From: Ignavibacteria bacterium
Lineage (GTDB): Bacteria; Bacteroidota; Ignavibacteria; Kapaibacteriales; UBA2268
Assembly (NCBI GenBank): GCA_016844745.1
Contig: JAERMQ010000004.1
Location: 96,464 to 160,463, forward strand
DNA: 64,000 nucleotides
Reading direction: 5' to 3'
The notes under the pieces were generated by a model that saw only the letters and a program-made list of their open reading frames with translations, did not search any database and was not told the origin of the DNA. Positions 1 to 8,800 of this stretch are shown one piece after another (the stretch's first letter is position 1; each line of letters begins with the position of its first letter). Made by a program: the position numbers and the translations under genes.

Positions 1-1188
1 CAATGTGATAAATATACGTTGACAAAGAAATCTAAGAAAAATATAAATGTTGATGATATAATTGAAACCGACTTGAATAGGGTTAGTTGGTCAATTAATT
101 TAAAATCAGATGTTGTCAAAGGAATAAAGCGAGAGTACAAAGACAATATTATTACCATTGAATGTTATAGACCTTTTTCAAAAACATATATTTACTGGGA
201 TAAAACTTTAATTGAAAGACCTGGTATAAGTTCAAAAATTTTTCCAACTCCAGAAATAAAAAATTTTGCCATTGTTGTTTCTGGTATCGGTTCAACAAAA
301 GATTTCTCAACTCTTATAACAGAATTTATTTGTGATAGACATTTCCAATCAAATGACCAATATTTCCCCCTCTACTATTACGAAGAACGGCAAAAAAACA
401 ACATAAGTATATTTGACGAAGGCAGCGATAAAGAGTTTATCCGCAGGGATGGCATAAGTGATTTTATTTTAGAAAGAGCTAAAAAGCAGTACGGATTACA
501 GGGAACAGGGAACAGGGAACAGGGAACAGAGAACAGGGAACAGAGTAAAAAAGCCGATCCCCGTTCCCCGACCCCCGTTCCCAATTCACCAATAACTAAG
601 GAAGATATTTTCTATTATGTTTATGGTTTTCTGCACAGCCCGGAATACAGGGAAAAGTTTGCAAATGATTTAAAGAAAATGCTGCCTCGTTTGCCATTAT
701 TAGATGATGTCCGGGATTTCTGGGCTTTCAGCAAAGCAGGGCGGAAATTAGCCGAACTGCATATTAATTATGAGAGTGTGCCTGCTGCGCCGGGTGTTAT
801 TGTGCTTTATAATACCATACCGCAGAAAGAGATTAACAAAGCTTTGAAAACCAAAGAAATGGAAGTTGTCAACCACCGTGTCGAGAAAATGCGTTTTCCA
901 TCAAAAGGAAATAAAAACACAATAATTTACAACAGCCAGATAACAATAGATAATATACCCGATAAAGCCTACGAATATGTAGTTAACGGCAAATCAGTTA
1001 TTGAATGGATTATGGAGCGCTATCAGGTAACGGTTCATAAAGAAAGCGGCATCAAAAACGACCCCAACGATTGGGCTGATGAAGTTGGCAATCCCAGATA
1101 TATTTTAAATTTGTTATTAAGCATTATCAATGTAAGTATCCAGACAGTTGATATAGTGGCAAGTTTGCCGAAATTGAAATTTGAATAA
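1..1188 (+). CDS. Type ISP restriction-modification enzyme, C-terminal part (5' end outside window)
   Basis: The reading frame is open from base 1 with no stop, so the gene begins upstream of the window; the TTG at 19 is not a convincing start. The visible part resembles the C-terminal target-recognition region of single-chain type ISP (LlaGI-like) enzymes, which combine nuclease, helicase, N6-adenine methylase and specificity domains. Seen features are the YRPF block, the FAIVVSGIG/ITEFICDRHF stretch and the PLYYYEE block, each common in that region. About 390 residues are visible; nuclease, helicase and methylase parts would lie upstream. Around 499-590 an in-frame tract of GGGAACA-type repeats and its C-rich counterpart encodes a low-complexity linker (GNREQGTENREQ then a Pro-rich stretch). 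This looks like intergenic repeat DNA captured in the gene. The family call rests on motif recall. Confidence 0.65.
   Translation, partial: QCDKYTLTKKSKKNINVDDIIETDLNRVSWSINLKSDVVKGIKREYKDNIITIECYRPFSKTYIYWDKTLIERPGISSKIFPTPEIKNFAIVVSGIGSTKDFSTLITEFICDRHFQSNDQYFPLYYYEERQKNNISIFDEGSDKEFIRRDGISDFILERAKKQYGLQGTGNREQGTENREQSKKADPRSPTPVPNSPITKEDIFYYVYGFLHSPEYREKFANDLKKMLPRLPLLDDVRDFWAFSKAGRKLAELHINYESVPAAPGVIVLYNTIPQKEINKALKTKEMEVVNHRVEKMRFPSKGNKNTIIYNSQITIDNIPDKAYEYVVNGKSVIEWIMERYQVTVHKESGIKNDPNDWADEVGNPRYILNLLLSIINVSIQTVDIVASLPKLKFE
499..590. repeat. In-frame GGGAACA tandem repeat with C-rich partner inside the ISP gene
   Basis: About six imperfect copies of GGGAACA lie at 499-544. They are followed by a C-rich stretch at 558-582 (CCCGTTCCCC-type units) that is roughly complementary to the first block. 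The tract length keeps the frame open and adds a Gly/Asn/Arg/Glu/Gln linker plus a Pro-rich segment between two conserved parts of the enzyme. Such tracts are usually seen between genes. Confidence 0.7.
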
Positions 1189-1257
1189 TCATTTTCACCC
1201 ATTCTATGGCTTGCAGCCATAGGATGGGAAGAAAAGATTAAGACATCCAATGTTTTC

Positions 1258-1284
1258 AATTCGTCAGACGACGTCTGACGAATT
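1258..1284. repeat. Perfect 13-bp inverted repeat with single-base centre
   Basis: Arms AATTCGTCAGACG and CGTCTGACGAATT flank one A. The GTCAGAC core is shared with the palindromes at 61090-61230, suggesting one REP-like family. Confidence 0.75.
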
Positions 1285-1322
1285 TCCCCTTCAATCAGAA
1301 GTTTTTTCTGACTATAGGGGAA
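1284..1322. repeat. Hairpin, copy 1 of a two-copy family
   Basis: The outer arms TTCCCC/GGGGAA and inner arms TCAGAA/TTCTGA enclose a T-rich loop. A diverged copy with the same outline (TTCCCT...AGGGGGAA, ACAG/CTGT, GGTTTTTTCT loop) lies at 1415-1454. The shared outline suggests a mobile or repeat-derived hairpin rather than two independent terminators. Confidence 0.55.
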
Positions 1323-1414
1323 TAATGGAAATCAAATTCTGCAACCATTGGTTGCAGAAATTAACTGGTCGAAACAAATAAAAATTTGAAATTGTGGCAC
1401 AAGCTGTGGCACAA

Positions 1415-1454
1415 TTCCCTAACAGTCGGAGGTTTTTTCTGTCTGTAGGGGGAA
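1415..1454. repeat. Hairpin, copy 2 of the 1284-1322 family
   Basis: It has outer arms TTCCCT/AGGGGGAA and inner ACAG/CTGT, with a T-rich centre like the copy at 1284-1322. It lies 93 bases downstream of that copy. Confidence 0.5.
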
Positions 1455-1481
1455 GTTTTTAATTTCGTTTATAATTCTTTT

Positions 1482-1722
1482 CCAAATCTTTTTAAAATCA
1501 TTTTTAAGCTGATACACATTCTCTGATTATTTTTGCATTGAAGTGTTCATTGAAATTGCCGGATAAAAACCTTAGTGACCTTTGTGAATTCCTCTGTGAC
1601 CTTTGTGTTAAAAAATCAGTTTGGAGAAATTTTAACACAAAGTACACTAAGGTTTTCACAAAGGTCACAAAGGAAAAAATCAAAATTCCATAGTAAAAAG
1701 TAGTAAAAAGTAGTAAAAACCA
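1482..1722 (-). repeat. Dispersed composite element, minus-oriented copy
   Basis: Bases 1482-1562, read on the minus strand, match 23339-23414 and 24616-24694; the shared core is TTAGCTTAAAAATGATTTTA or a near variant. Bases 1682-1722 carry the other end of the element, tandem TACTTTTTAC units followed by TATGGA, matching 22960-22995. Between them lies a 44-base imperfect inverted repeat of CCTTTGTGACC-type sequence (1570-1613 and 1630-1673, about 80 percent alike by eye). The element is therefore seen three times in this window. Confidence 0.6.
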
Positions 1723-1742
1723 GTAAAAAGCCGTAAAAAAGA

Positions 1743-1775
1743 AAACATCCAATGTTTGCCAAACATTGGATGTTT
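1743..1775. repeat. Perfect 15-bp stem hairpin
   Basis: Arms AAACATCCAATGTTT and AAACATTGGATGTTT flank a GCC loop. There is no T-run on either side, so it is not an obvious terminator. A partial match (ACATCCAATGTTTT) is found at 1243-1256. Confidence 0.7.
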
Positions 1776-1831
1776 GAATCGAAAAAATGCAAAATACGTA
1801 GTAAAAAATAGTAAAATGCCGGAAATATATC

Positions 1832-1863
1832 TTTTTCATTATCAAATTAAAATACTAAATTTG
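1832..1863 (+). promoter_or_regulatory. Likely infC promoter (Bacteroidota-type)
   Basis: TAAATTTG at 1856-1863 matches the TAnnTTTG -7 box of Bacteroidota. A T-rich TTTTTC at about 1832-1837 sits where the -33 TTTG box would be. Transcription would start near 1870, about 37 bases before the infC start codon. Confidence 0.5.
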
Positions 1864-1906
1864 CATAATCGTTATTAATTTTTTATTAACAAACTAAAGG
1901 AAATAA

Positions 1907-2482
1907 TTGAAGTCATTCGTACCGCCACAATCTACTCATCATGAGTCAAAGAAAGATTCAGCTCGTCGCCACAGAATAAATACCGAAATCCCCTGGAGTG
2001 AAATGCGCGTTTTAGACGAAGATAACCATGTTGTTGGAATACTATCGCGCAACCATGCTTTGCGAATTGCCGAGGAAAGAGAATTAGACCTGGTTGAAAT
2101 CGCTCCACAAGCGCAGCCTCCCGTATGCAAAATAATTGACTACGGTAAATTTGCCTACGAACAACAGAAAAAAGAAAAACAGCAGCGGAAAACTCAACAG
2201 CATCAGCAAATGAAGGAGATTCGATTCAAATGGCGCACGGATACACACGATTTCAATTTCAAAGCCAAACATGCAAGAACCTTCATCCTTGAGGGTAATA
2301 AAGTAAAGGCTTCCGTTATGTTCAGGGGCAGGGAAATTACTCATCATGAAATCGGGAATGAATTACTTGTTAAATTTATTGCAGCCCTCGATGATGTAGC
2401 TAAAATCGATTCTCCCGTTAAGTTCGAAGGGCGAAATTTAACCGTCATCATGGCTCCTGACAAAACTAAATCGAAAAAATAA
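1907..2482 (+). CDS. infC: Translation initiation factor IF-3
   Basis: IF-3 binds the 30S subunit, prevents premature subunit joining and proofreads start-codon choice. The 191-residue product has a short basic N-terminal tail, the N-domain beginning at RINTEIPWSEMRV (about residue 23), a Lys/Gln-rich linker around 85-100 and the C-domain starting at KEIRFKWRTDTHDF. The start is TTG at 1907: the codon before it is an in-frame TAA and the next in-frame ATG is at residue 33, beyond the RIN motif. AAAGGA at 1896-1901 is the ribosome binding site. A non-ATG start fits the known autoregulation of infC by start-codon discrimination (AUU in E. coli). rpmI follows 92 bases downstream, as in the classic infC-rpmI-rplT operon. 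Confidence 0.95.
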   Translation: MKSFVPPQSTHHESKKDSARRHRINTEIPWSEMRVLDEDNHVVGILSRNHALRIAEERELDLVEIAPQAQPPVCKIIDYGKFAYEQQKKEKQQRKTQQHQQMKEIRFKWRTDTHDFNFKAKHARTFILEGNKVKASVMFRGREITHHEIGNELLVKFIAALDDVAKIDSPVKFEGRNLTVIMAPDKTKSKK

Positions 2483-2574
2483 TTTTTATTTCAGGAAATA
2501 TTTTCTTAAATTGCATATTCTATAATTGACATTGTGTACAGGGCTAATAAATATTGAAATGGAGCGGAGACAAA

Positions 2575-2772
2575 ATGCCCAAGATGAAGACTAAATCAGG
2601 CGCAAAGAAAAGATTTAAAATAACAGCGTCAGGACAACTGAAAAGAGAAAAGGCTTTTAAAAGTCATATTTTAACTAAAAAGAATCGCAAAAGAAAACGC
2701 AATTTGAGGCAATCGACATTAGTAGCCGCCGTTGACGTTAAAAGAATAAAAAGAGTGCTTGGAAAAGCATAG
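2575..2772 (+). CDS. rpmI: 50S ribosomal protein L35
   Basis: It is a 65-residue, highly basic protein of standard L35 length, beginning [17 protein letters not shown], with the RAKxHxLxxK-like middle seen as [21 protein letters not shown] at 2575 is chosen over an upstream in-frame possibility because GGAGCGGAG lies just ahead and L35 proteins begin at this MPK. It follows infC in the usual order. A strong terminator comes 22 bases after the stop and rplT (L20), normally third in this operon, is not there. Confidence 0.95.
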   Translation: MPKMKTKSGAKKRFKITASGQLKREKAFKSHILTKKNRKRKRNLRQSTLVAAVDVKRIKRVLGKA

Positions 2773-2793
2773 TTATTTCTATTATACTTTAAT

Positions 2794-2826
2794 AAAAAGC
2801 CTGCCGAAATAAAGCAGGCTTTTTTT
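2794..2826 (+). terminator. Rho-independent terminator after rpmI
   Basis: The stem AAAGCCTGC/GCAGGCTTT with a short A-rich loop is followed by a run of T. It ends the infC-rpmI transcript before any rplT. Confidence 0.9.
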
Positions 2827-2925
2827 ATGGATATTAATTCATCCATCAATTGTTGTTGTTTATGATTGACTCTCATTTATATAACCTCAAAAAATTTTCA
2901 TTCAAATCATTTGGGTATTAATAAT

Positions 2926-3846
2926 TTATTTCAAATTCATAAAATAATCTGCAGTGAGCTTCAAACCTTCGTCGAATCGCATTATTGGCTTCCAGCCGAG
3001 TTCGGTTTCTATTTTCTTGTAAGAAATAACGCTCCGTCTTTGCTCTCCGGCTTTTGCTTCGCCATGAAATTCTTCAGCATTGGAGCCTGTTAATTTCTTT
3101 AATTCATTAAATACGAAATTGACATCATTCTCGATACCGGTTCCGATATTATAAATTCCTGCCGCATTATCACCTAAAGCTAAAACATTTGCCCGGACAA
3201 CATCTGCAACGAAAACATAATCCCGGGAATTCATTCCGTCCCCGTTAATTACCGGCTGCTCTCCACATTTCATTTTATTGATAAAAATCGACACTACACC
3301 GGCTTCACCCAAATAGTTCTGTCGCGGTCCGTAAACGTTTGCATAGCGAAGGGCTACATAATTCAAACCATATACCTGCTTATAGTAGAAAAGATATTTT
3401 TCATTTACCAATTTATTGATACCATACGGTGAGCAAGGATTTGTCGGATGAGCTTCTTCGGCGGGGAAGTAGTCCTGCTCACCATAAACAGCGCCACCGG
3501 AAGAAGCAAAAATAATTTTCTTAACACCTGCTGCCTTAGCTGCTTCATAGATATTTAATCCGCCGATAACGTTGGTTATTGTATCTGCTTTTGGGTCTTT
3601 CACTGAAATACGGATGTCCATTTGAGCGGCATGGTGGTTGACAACATCGAATTTTTCTTTTTTGAATAAGTCGAAAACTTCGCAATCGTTGATATCATAT
3701 TCAAAAAAATGAGATTTTGGATTTATATTTTCTTTTTTACCGGTTGATAAATCATCCAGAACAAAGACGTCATGTCCTGCTGCAATGTATGCATCTGTAA
3801 TGTGAGATGCAATGAATCCTGCACCACCCGTAACGAGTATTTTCAT
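2926..3846 (-). CDS. NAD-dependent sugar-nucleotide epimerase/dehydratase (GalE-like)
   Basis: This is an extended short-chain dehydrogenase of 306 residues. It shows the N-terminal Rossmann motif GGAGFIA (G7, G10, A13), an acidic D31-D32 after the second strand suggesting NAD(H), SSGG at 115-118 and the catalytic pair Y141-x3-K145 (YGINK). Family members interconvert UDP-, GDP- or dTDP-sugars; by overall shape it is closest to UDP-glucose/UDP-GlcNAc 4-epimerases, but the substrate cannot be read from the sequence. Such enzymes feed cell-surface polysaccharide synthesis. It stands alone, transcribed toward rpmI, with its stop about 100 bases from the rpmI terminator. Confidence 0.85.
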   Translation of the reverse strand: MKILVTGGAGFIASHITDAYIAAGHDVFVLDDLSTGKKENINPKSHFFEYDINDCEVFDLFKKEKFDVVNHHAAQMDIRISVKDPKADTITNVIGGLNIYEAAKAAGVKKIIFASSGGAVYGEQDYFPAEEAHPTNPCSPYGINKLVNEKYLFYYKQVYGLNYVALRYANVYGPRQNYLGEAGVVSIFINKMKCGEQPVINGDGMNSRDYVFVADVVRANVLALGDNAAGIYNIGTGIENDVNFVFNELKKLTGSNAEEFHGEAKAGEQRRSVISYKKIETELGWKPIMRFDEGLKLTADYFMNLK

Positions 3847-4275
3847 TATTTCCCTTATTAATTATAAATTTAAACTATTTTAAAATTCAAAATTAAGATT
3901 AATTTAAACAACTTCCTCCATTATTTTCAATTTAATATTTCCAATTATTAAAGGATTGTTCAAGAATAATTCATTATTATCAGCTTAAATATTAATTTTT
4001 TTATCATTCACTTAATTTGTGAATTATAAAATGGGTAAAATTTCCCCACCGATTACAATCTCCCCATAATTTAAATCAAAATAATTTTTTTTAAATTGTA
4101 TAAATATATTTTAATAAATATTATCATTATTTGTAACAATAAGTATTATATAATAGTTAATGTATAATTTACTTTAAATTAAGATATAAAAAACTTCAAA
4201 TTTAAATTGTGGTATGGAACTTGAATTATAAGTAATTGTATAATTAATTTTATGTGAAATGTAGGGAGAAATAAA
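3847..4275. other. 429-base AT-rich intergenic region
   Basis: No gene, strong hairpin or clear promoter box was seen. It separates the divergent epimerase and the Cys-rich small protein and presumably holds both promoters. Confidence 0.6.
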
Positions 4276-4596
4276 ATGATTAACCAGGCAGAAACAATCA
4301 ATAAGGATACATCTTTTAATATCCAAAAATTAGGTCTTTGCGCGACCTGCAATAGTATCGAACAATGCGTTTCAATCAATATGAGAACAATGCCGGTTTG
4401 GTATTGTAATGAATTCGACAATTTCGTTAAAAGAAATGGTTTCCAGCAACCGGTAAACGAAGCCCCGGGATATTTGAAATTGGCAAGTACACCCGATAAT
4501 CATTTCAAAGGAATTTGTTCGAGTTGTGAAAGGCGTTTGGATTGTAATTATGTTTCGGTTGGAGAGGGCGTTTGGCATTGCAGCGATTATGAATGA
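4276..4596 (+). CDS. Small protein with two CxxC-x5-C...C metal-binding repeats
   Basis: This 106-residue protein has two similar halves. C22, C25, C31 and C44 in the first and C81, C84, C90 and C102 in the second share the spacing CxxC-x5-C-x11/12-C, with aromatic residues before the last Cys (WYC and WHC). This looks like two zinc- or iron-binding knuckles produced by internal duplication. GGAG lies 7 bases before the ATG. It precedes the redox operon (next gene at 4828) and is separated from it by a heptamer repeat array. A role as an accessory or rubredoxin-like protein is possible but unproven; no named family is recognised. Confidence 0.75.
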   Translation: MINQAETINKDTSFNIQKLGLCATCNSIEQCVSINMRTMPVWYCNEFDNFVKRNGFQQPVNEAPGYLKLASTPDNHFKGICSSCERRLDCNYVSVGEGVWHCSDYE

Positions 4597-4601
4597 TTAT
4601 C

Positions 4602-4704
4602 AATGGTTAATGGTTAATGGTTAATGGTTAATGGTCAATGGTTAATGGTTAATGGTTAATGGTTAATGGTTAATGGTTAATGGTTAATGGTCAATGGTTA
4701 ATGG
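4602..4704. repeat. Tandem heptamer array (AATGGTT/AATGGTC)
   Basis: There are about 15 consecutive 7-base units, mostly AATGGTT with occasional AATGGTC, between the Cys-rich gene and the redox operon. Shorter runs of the same unit occur at 22758-22775. Because the unit length is 7, gain or loss of units changes only spacing here, not a reading frame. Confidence 0.9.
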
Positions 4705-4827
4705 AAAAAAAGTAAGAGGGATGGGGTCGTTGGATAAGAAGCGGGATTAAATGTAATCCAATAATCCTTAAATCCTAAAAATCCTAATTCTGACAGTTTT
4801 ATTATTATTAAAATATTCGGTAGAAAA

Positions 4828-5679
4828 ATGGAAACAACATTAGAAAGTAAAGTTGGTATTAACAAAAATACCGTTAGAAATGGTTTAATTTCCAATCTGG
4901 AAAATATCCAGGCGAAATACGGATACCTTCCTCAAAAAGAATTATTTGATTTATCCAAAGCAACCAATCAATCCCTGACTGACATATACGGCGCTGCAAC
5001 ATTTTATAAAGCTTTTAATCTTAAACCAACCGGAAAACATCGAATTTCCTCTTGTCTTGGTACAGCTTGTCATGTTCGTAATGCACCATCTATTTTGGAA
5101 GAATTCGAAAATAAGCTGAATATCAAGGTTGGTAATACAACTAAAGATAGGGAGTTCTCATTGGAAAGCGTAAATTGTCTCGGCGCATGTGCATTGGGTC
5201 CTATTGCCGTAATTGACGGACATTATTTTTCAAAGGTTACAAAGAATAAAGTCAGTACAATTTTGGACGAAGCCAGAAAAGGGTTCAACCACATTGAAGT
5301 AACAACCGACCAGCGTATTTTTCCCGTCGAGCTTAGTTGCTCCCGCTGTAACCATAGCCTTATGGACATGGAGCATTTGATTGACGAATATCCGGGTATT
5401 CATGTTACGGTTTCTTATAAAGATAACCACGGGTGGTTTTTAATGTCTGCATTATATGGAAGTTATAATGTATCCTCACAATTCGAATTACCGCCGGATG
5501 CCGTCGTACAGATATTTTGCCCACATTGCCATTCTTCACTGATTGGGGCTTCCGAATGTCCGGAATGTGGAATTAAGATGGTACCAATGATAATTCGAGG
5601 TGGTGGAATCGCCCAGATTTGTCCGAGAAAGGGTTGCAAAGGGCATATATTAGATATAAACGGAACATTTGTTTATTAA
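4828..5679 (+). CDS. NuoE/HydC-like [2Fe-2S] subunit with extra C-terminal zinc-ribbon region
   Basis: Residues 20-155 are a thioredoxin-like NuoE/HydC domain. The opening helix region (KYGYLPQKELFDLSK) and C76, C81, C117 and C121 (CLGTAC and CLGAC) are the four ligands of the N1a-type [2Fe-2S] cluster. NuoE/HydC proteins are usually near 160-170 residues; this one is 283. The extra part, about 165-283, carries Cys pairs at 171/174, 231/234, 244/247 and 265/270, like zinc ribbons. The partner NuoF-like protein starts 127 bases downstream after a large inverted repeat. It would pass electrons between the FMN/NAD(H) subunit and other clusters. The ATG at 4828 is the first good start. Confidence 0.85.
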   Translation: METTLESKVGINKNTVRNGLISNLENIQAKYGYLPQKELFDLSKATNQSLTDIYGAATFYKAFNLKPTGKHRISSCLGTACHVRNAPSILEEFENKLNIKVGNTTKDREFSLESVNCLGACALGPIAVIDGHYFSKVTKNKVSTILDEARKGFNHIEVTTDQRIFPVELSCSRCNHSLMDMEHLIDEYPGIHVTVSYKDNHGWFLMSALYGSYNVSSQFELPPDAVVQIFCPHCHSSLIGASECPECGIKMVPMIIRGGGIAQICPRKGCKGHILDINGTFVY

Positions 5680-5693
5680 ATTATTATTATGTT

Positions 5694-5775
5694 TACCACC
5701 CCCTACTATTTTAGGAGGGGATTTTAAATTTTTTTTCTTATCCCCTCCTATTTTAGGAGGGGGTAGGGAGTGGTA
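5694..5775. repeat. Large inverted repeat of the G/C-block family, copy 1
   Basis: Outer arms TACCACCCCCTAC/GTAGGGAGTGGTA and inner CCCCTCC-type blocks fold into one long hairpin between the NuoE-like and NuoF-like genes. Related C-run/G-run hairpins are at 29435-29515, 32524-32605 and 48249-48343. It may act as a partial attenuator or stability element within the operon. Confidence 0.75.
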
Positions 5776-5806
5776 AATTCAATAATTTCATTTAAAAAAG
5801 GATAAA

Positions 5807-8800
5807 ATGGAACAATTAGTTAATCTAAACGAGTTTGTATCATTCCGGCAGCGTATCTTAAGCGAAAAAAAATTCTTAAACGGTAAAATTACTTTAACCG
5901 TAAGCGCCGGCACATGTGGTCAGGCGAGCGGCGCTAATGATGTTATAAGAATAATTAAAAAGTATATCCTTAAACGTTCGCTTCAGGAGAGAATCGCATT
6001 AAAAATAACCGGCTGTCAGGGATTTTGCGAAATGGAACCGTTTGTCTTAGTCGAGCCGGGGCTGCATCTTTATCCGAAGATTCATCCGGATAATATACCG
6101 CGAATCGTCGATGCTGAGTTGAATGGTCATGTCGATGAAGGGTTATTGTATAAAGACCCGATTGCGCTTAAAACATATACTAATCAAGAAGAAATTCCTT
6201 TCTTCAAAAAGCAGAACCGTTTGGTTCTGAAGATGAATCAGGAAATCGACCCAATCAGGATTTTGGATTATATAGAAGTTGGAGGCTATTCTGCATTAGA
6301 GAAAGTTCTTCAAAAATCTGACCCCGATTGGCTTATCAGTGAAATTAAAGCATCCGGGCTTCGGGGACGTGGTGGAGCAGGCTTCCCAACTGGTAGGAAA
6401 TGGGAATTAGCCCGCAAATTCAGCCTTAAAGCACGGCAAAGCTACATCGTATGTAATGCCGACGAAGGCGACCCCGGTGCATATATGGACAGGAGCTTGC
6501 TCGAAGGAAATCCACATCGTATTATCGAAGGAATGTTGATAGCCGGAATTGCCATTGGAGCAAAAAACGGGATTATATATGTTCGCAGCGAATACCCGTT
6601 GGCTATAAAACATACAATGATAGCGCTTCATCAGGCAGAAGATAGCGGATTGTTGGGTAAGAATATATTAAATACAGGTTATGATTTCGAAATACAAATT
6701 GTTCGCGGTGCCGGCGCTTTTGTTTGCGGCGAGGAAACTGCGCTTATACGCTCAATCGAAGGCTACAGAGGCGAACCGAGGCAGAGACCTCCTTATCCCA
6801 TTGAAAAAGGTATCGACGGATTCCCAACCTGCATTAATAATGTGGAAACATTAGCAAATGTCTCGATTATAATAAATATGGGAGCAGAGAAATACGCTCA
6901 AATCGGCATTCCAGGAAATACCGGCACAAAAATATTTTCATTAGTTGGGAAAATTAAAAACACCGGATTGGTCGAAGTTCCGCTCGGAACGAAAATCAAT
7001 GAGGTTGTCTATAATATTGGTGGAGGAGCTCCTGGTAATTCAAAGGTAAAAGCCGTACAGACAGGAGGTCCTTCAGGTGGATGCATTCCGGTTAGTATGT
7101 TCGAACTGCCTATTGATTACGAAAGCCTGAATAAAGTAGGCTCTATTATGGGTTCTGGCGGTATGATTGTAATGGATGAAAATACTTGTATGGTCGATGT
7201 AGCCAAGTATTTTATGAAATTCTTAAAGGAGGAATCCTGCGGAAAATGCTTTACCTGCCGCAAAGGAACGCAAAGGTTGTATGAATTATTAGACGATATT
7301 ACCCGCGGAACTGCGACAATGGGGCATTTGGATTTGTTAGAAGAACTTGCTATTGTAGTAAGAGATACATCCATGTGCGGTTTAGGACAATCGGCAGCTA
7401 ATCCCATTTTAAGCACAATGAAATACTTCCGCAATGAATACGAACAGCATATATTAAATAAAAAATGCGATGCTTTCGTTTGCTCAAATCTGGTCGGAGC
7501 ACCCTGCCAATCCGCATGTCCGCTCGGTACTGAAGCATGGAAATATATTGCACATATAGCTCGCGGAGAATATGAAGAGGCGTATATCACAATAAGGGAA
7601 GCAAATCCGTTTCCTTCTGTTTGTGCCAGGGTTTGCGACCATCCATGTGAAGTTAAATGCAAATCCGGAACGAGCGGGGGAGAGGCAATCGCTGTCCGTG
7701 CATTGAAACGGTTTATAACAGACCGTACTGACCCATCGATTTATAAACCCAAAAGGGAATATAGTAAATACAAGAAAGATAAAGTTGCGGTTATCGGTTC
7801 CGGTCCTGCCGGATTGACGGCAGCCCACTATTTATCACTCAAGGGATATAAAGTTTCGATATTTGAAGCAGAAAATAATTACGGCGGCATGCTTACTTGT
7901 GCCATACCTACCTACAGGCTCCCGAAGGAAGTAATTTTGGCAGAGATATCTTCTATTCTCGATGATAATATTTCCATTACATGCAATACCGCATTAGGCA
8001 GGGATATTTCGGTTGATGGTTTGTTGGCGGATGGGTATAGTGCAGTATTATTAGCATTGGGCGCTCATAAGAGCAGACCATTGGAAATTGAAAATGAAAA
8101 TGTACCTGGTGTTTTACCATCTATAGAGTTCCTAAAATCATTCAACATGAAAGGACAGTCGCAAGCAAAGGGGAGAGTAGGCGTTATAGGAGGCGGCAAT
8201 TCGGCTATAGATGCTGCTCGTGTGGCTTTGCGCCAACGGGACGTCCAAAACGTAACGATTTTATATCGCCGAACTAAAGAAGAAATGCCTGCATTTGCTG
8301 AAGAAATAGAAGCTGCGGAGCAGGAAGGTATTGAAATAAAAACTTTGGTTACTCCATTAAAGATTTCAACCTCGAATGGTAAGTTATCTGGAATTTGCTG
8401 CATAAAAAACGAATTAGGCGATGTGGATTCATCTGGAAGGAGAAAACCTGTGGCTATTCCCGGCACTGAATTCGCACTTGAATTCGATACCTTAATTGTC
8501 GCTATCAGCGAAGATTCAGGTAAGGAAGTAATTTCAGCAATACATCAAAGCGGAATAGAAACAAAGGATAATAATACAATAAAAGCAGACCCAAGAACAT
8601 TGCAGACAAGTATGAAAGGTGTATTTGCAGCAGGGGATGTGATAACCGGACCAAATACGGTTATTCAAGCAATTGCAACCGGGAAAAGAGCCGCTTTAAT
8701 GATAGACAGATATTTATCCGGTGTTCCATTAGAGCAGCCAATCGAAGCAAAATTACCAAAAGATTACATAGAACCTTTAGAGAAGACTCCTGAAGAAGAT

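Larger units (their letters stand above)
1189..1906. other. 718-base non-coding region packed with palindromes and dispersed repeats
   Basis: No convincing gene is present. From left to right it holds: a short hairpin at 1204-1222; a palindrome at 1258-1284; two related hairpins at 1284-1322 and 1415-1454; a TGTGGCACAA direct repeat at 1393-1414; the minus-oriented copy of a dispersed element (1482-1722), itself invaded by a 44-base inverted repeat (1570-1613 and 1630-1673); a perfect hairpin at 1743-1775; and the infC promoter box. Confidence 0.75.

Noticed and set aside
1504..1845. 113-codon minus-strand open frame in the repeat region
   Set aside because: It runs through repeat sequence (TACTTTTTAC and CCTTTGTGACC blocks) with low-complexity Phe-rich content; there is no ribosome binding site support.
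2866..3093. 75-codon plus-strand open frame at the epimerase 3' end
   Set aside because: It overlaps the epimerase in antisense and has no similarity or start signal.
4602..4704. Possible CRISPR array
   Set aside because: The units are 7 bases long with no spacers; it is a plain tandem repeat.
7117..7662. Long open frame on the minus strand inside the NuoF-GltD gene
   Set aside because: It lies opposite a well-supported gene, has no family features and reflects codon use of the sense strand.
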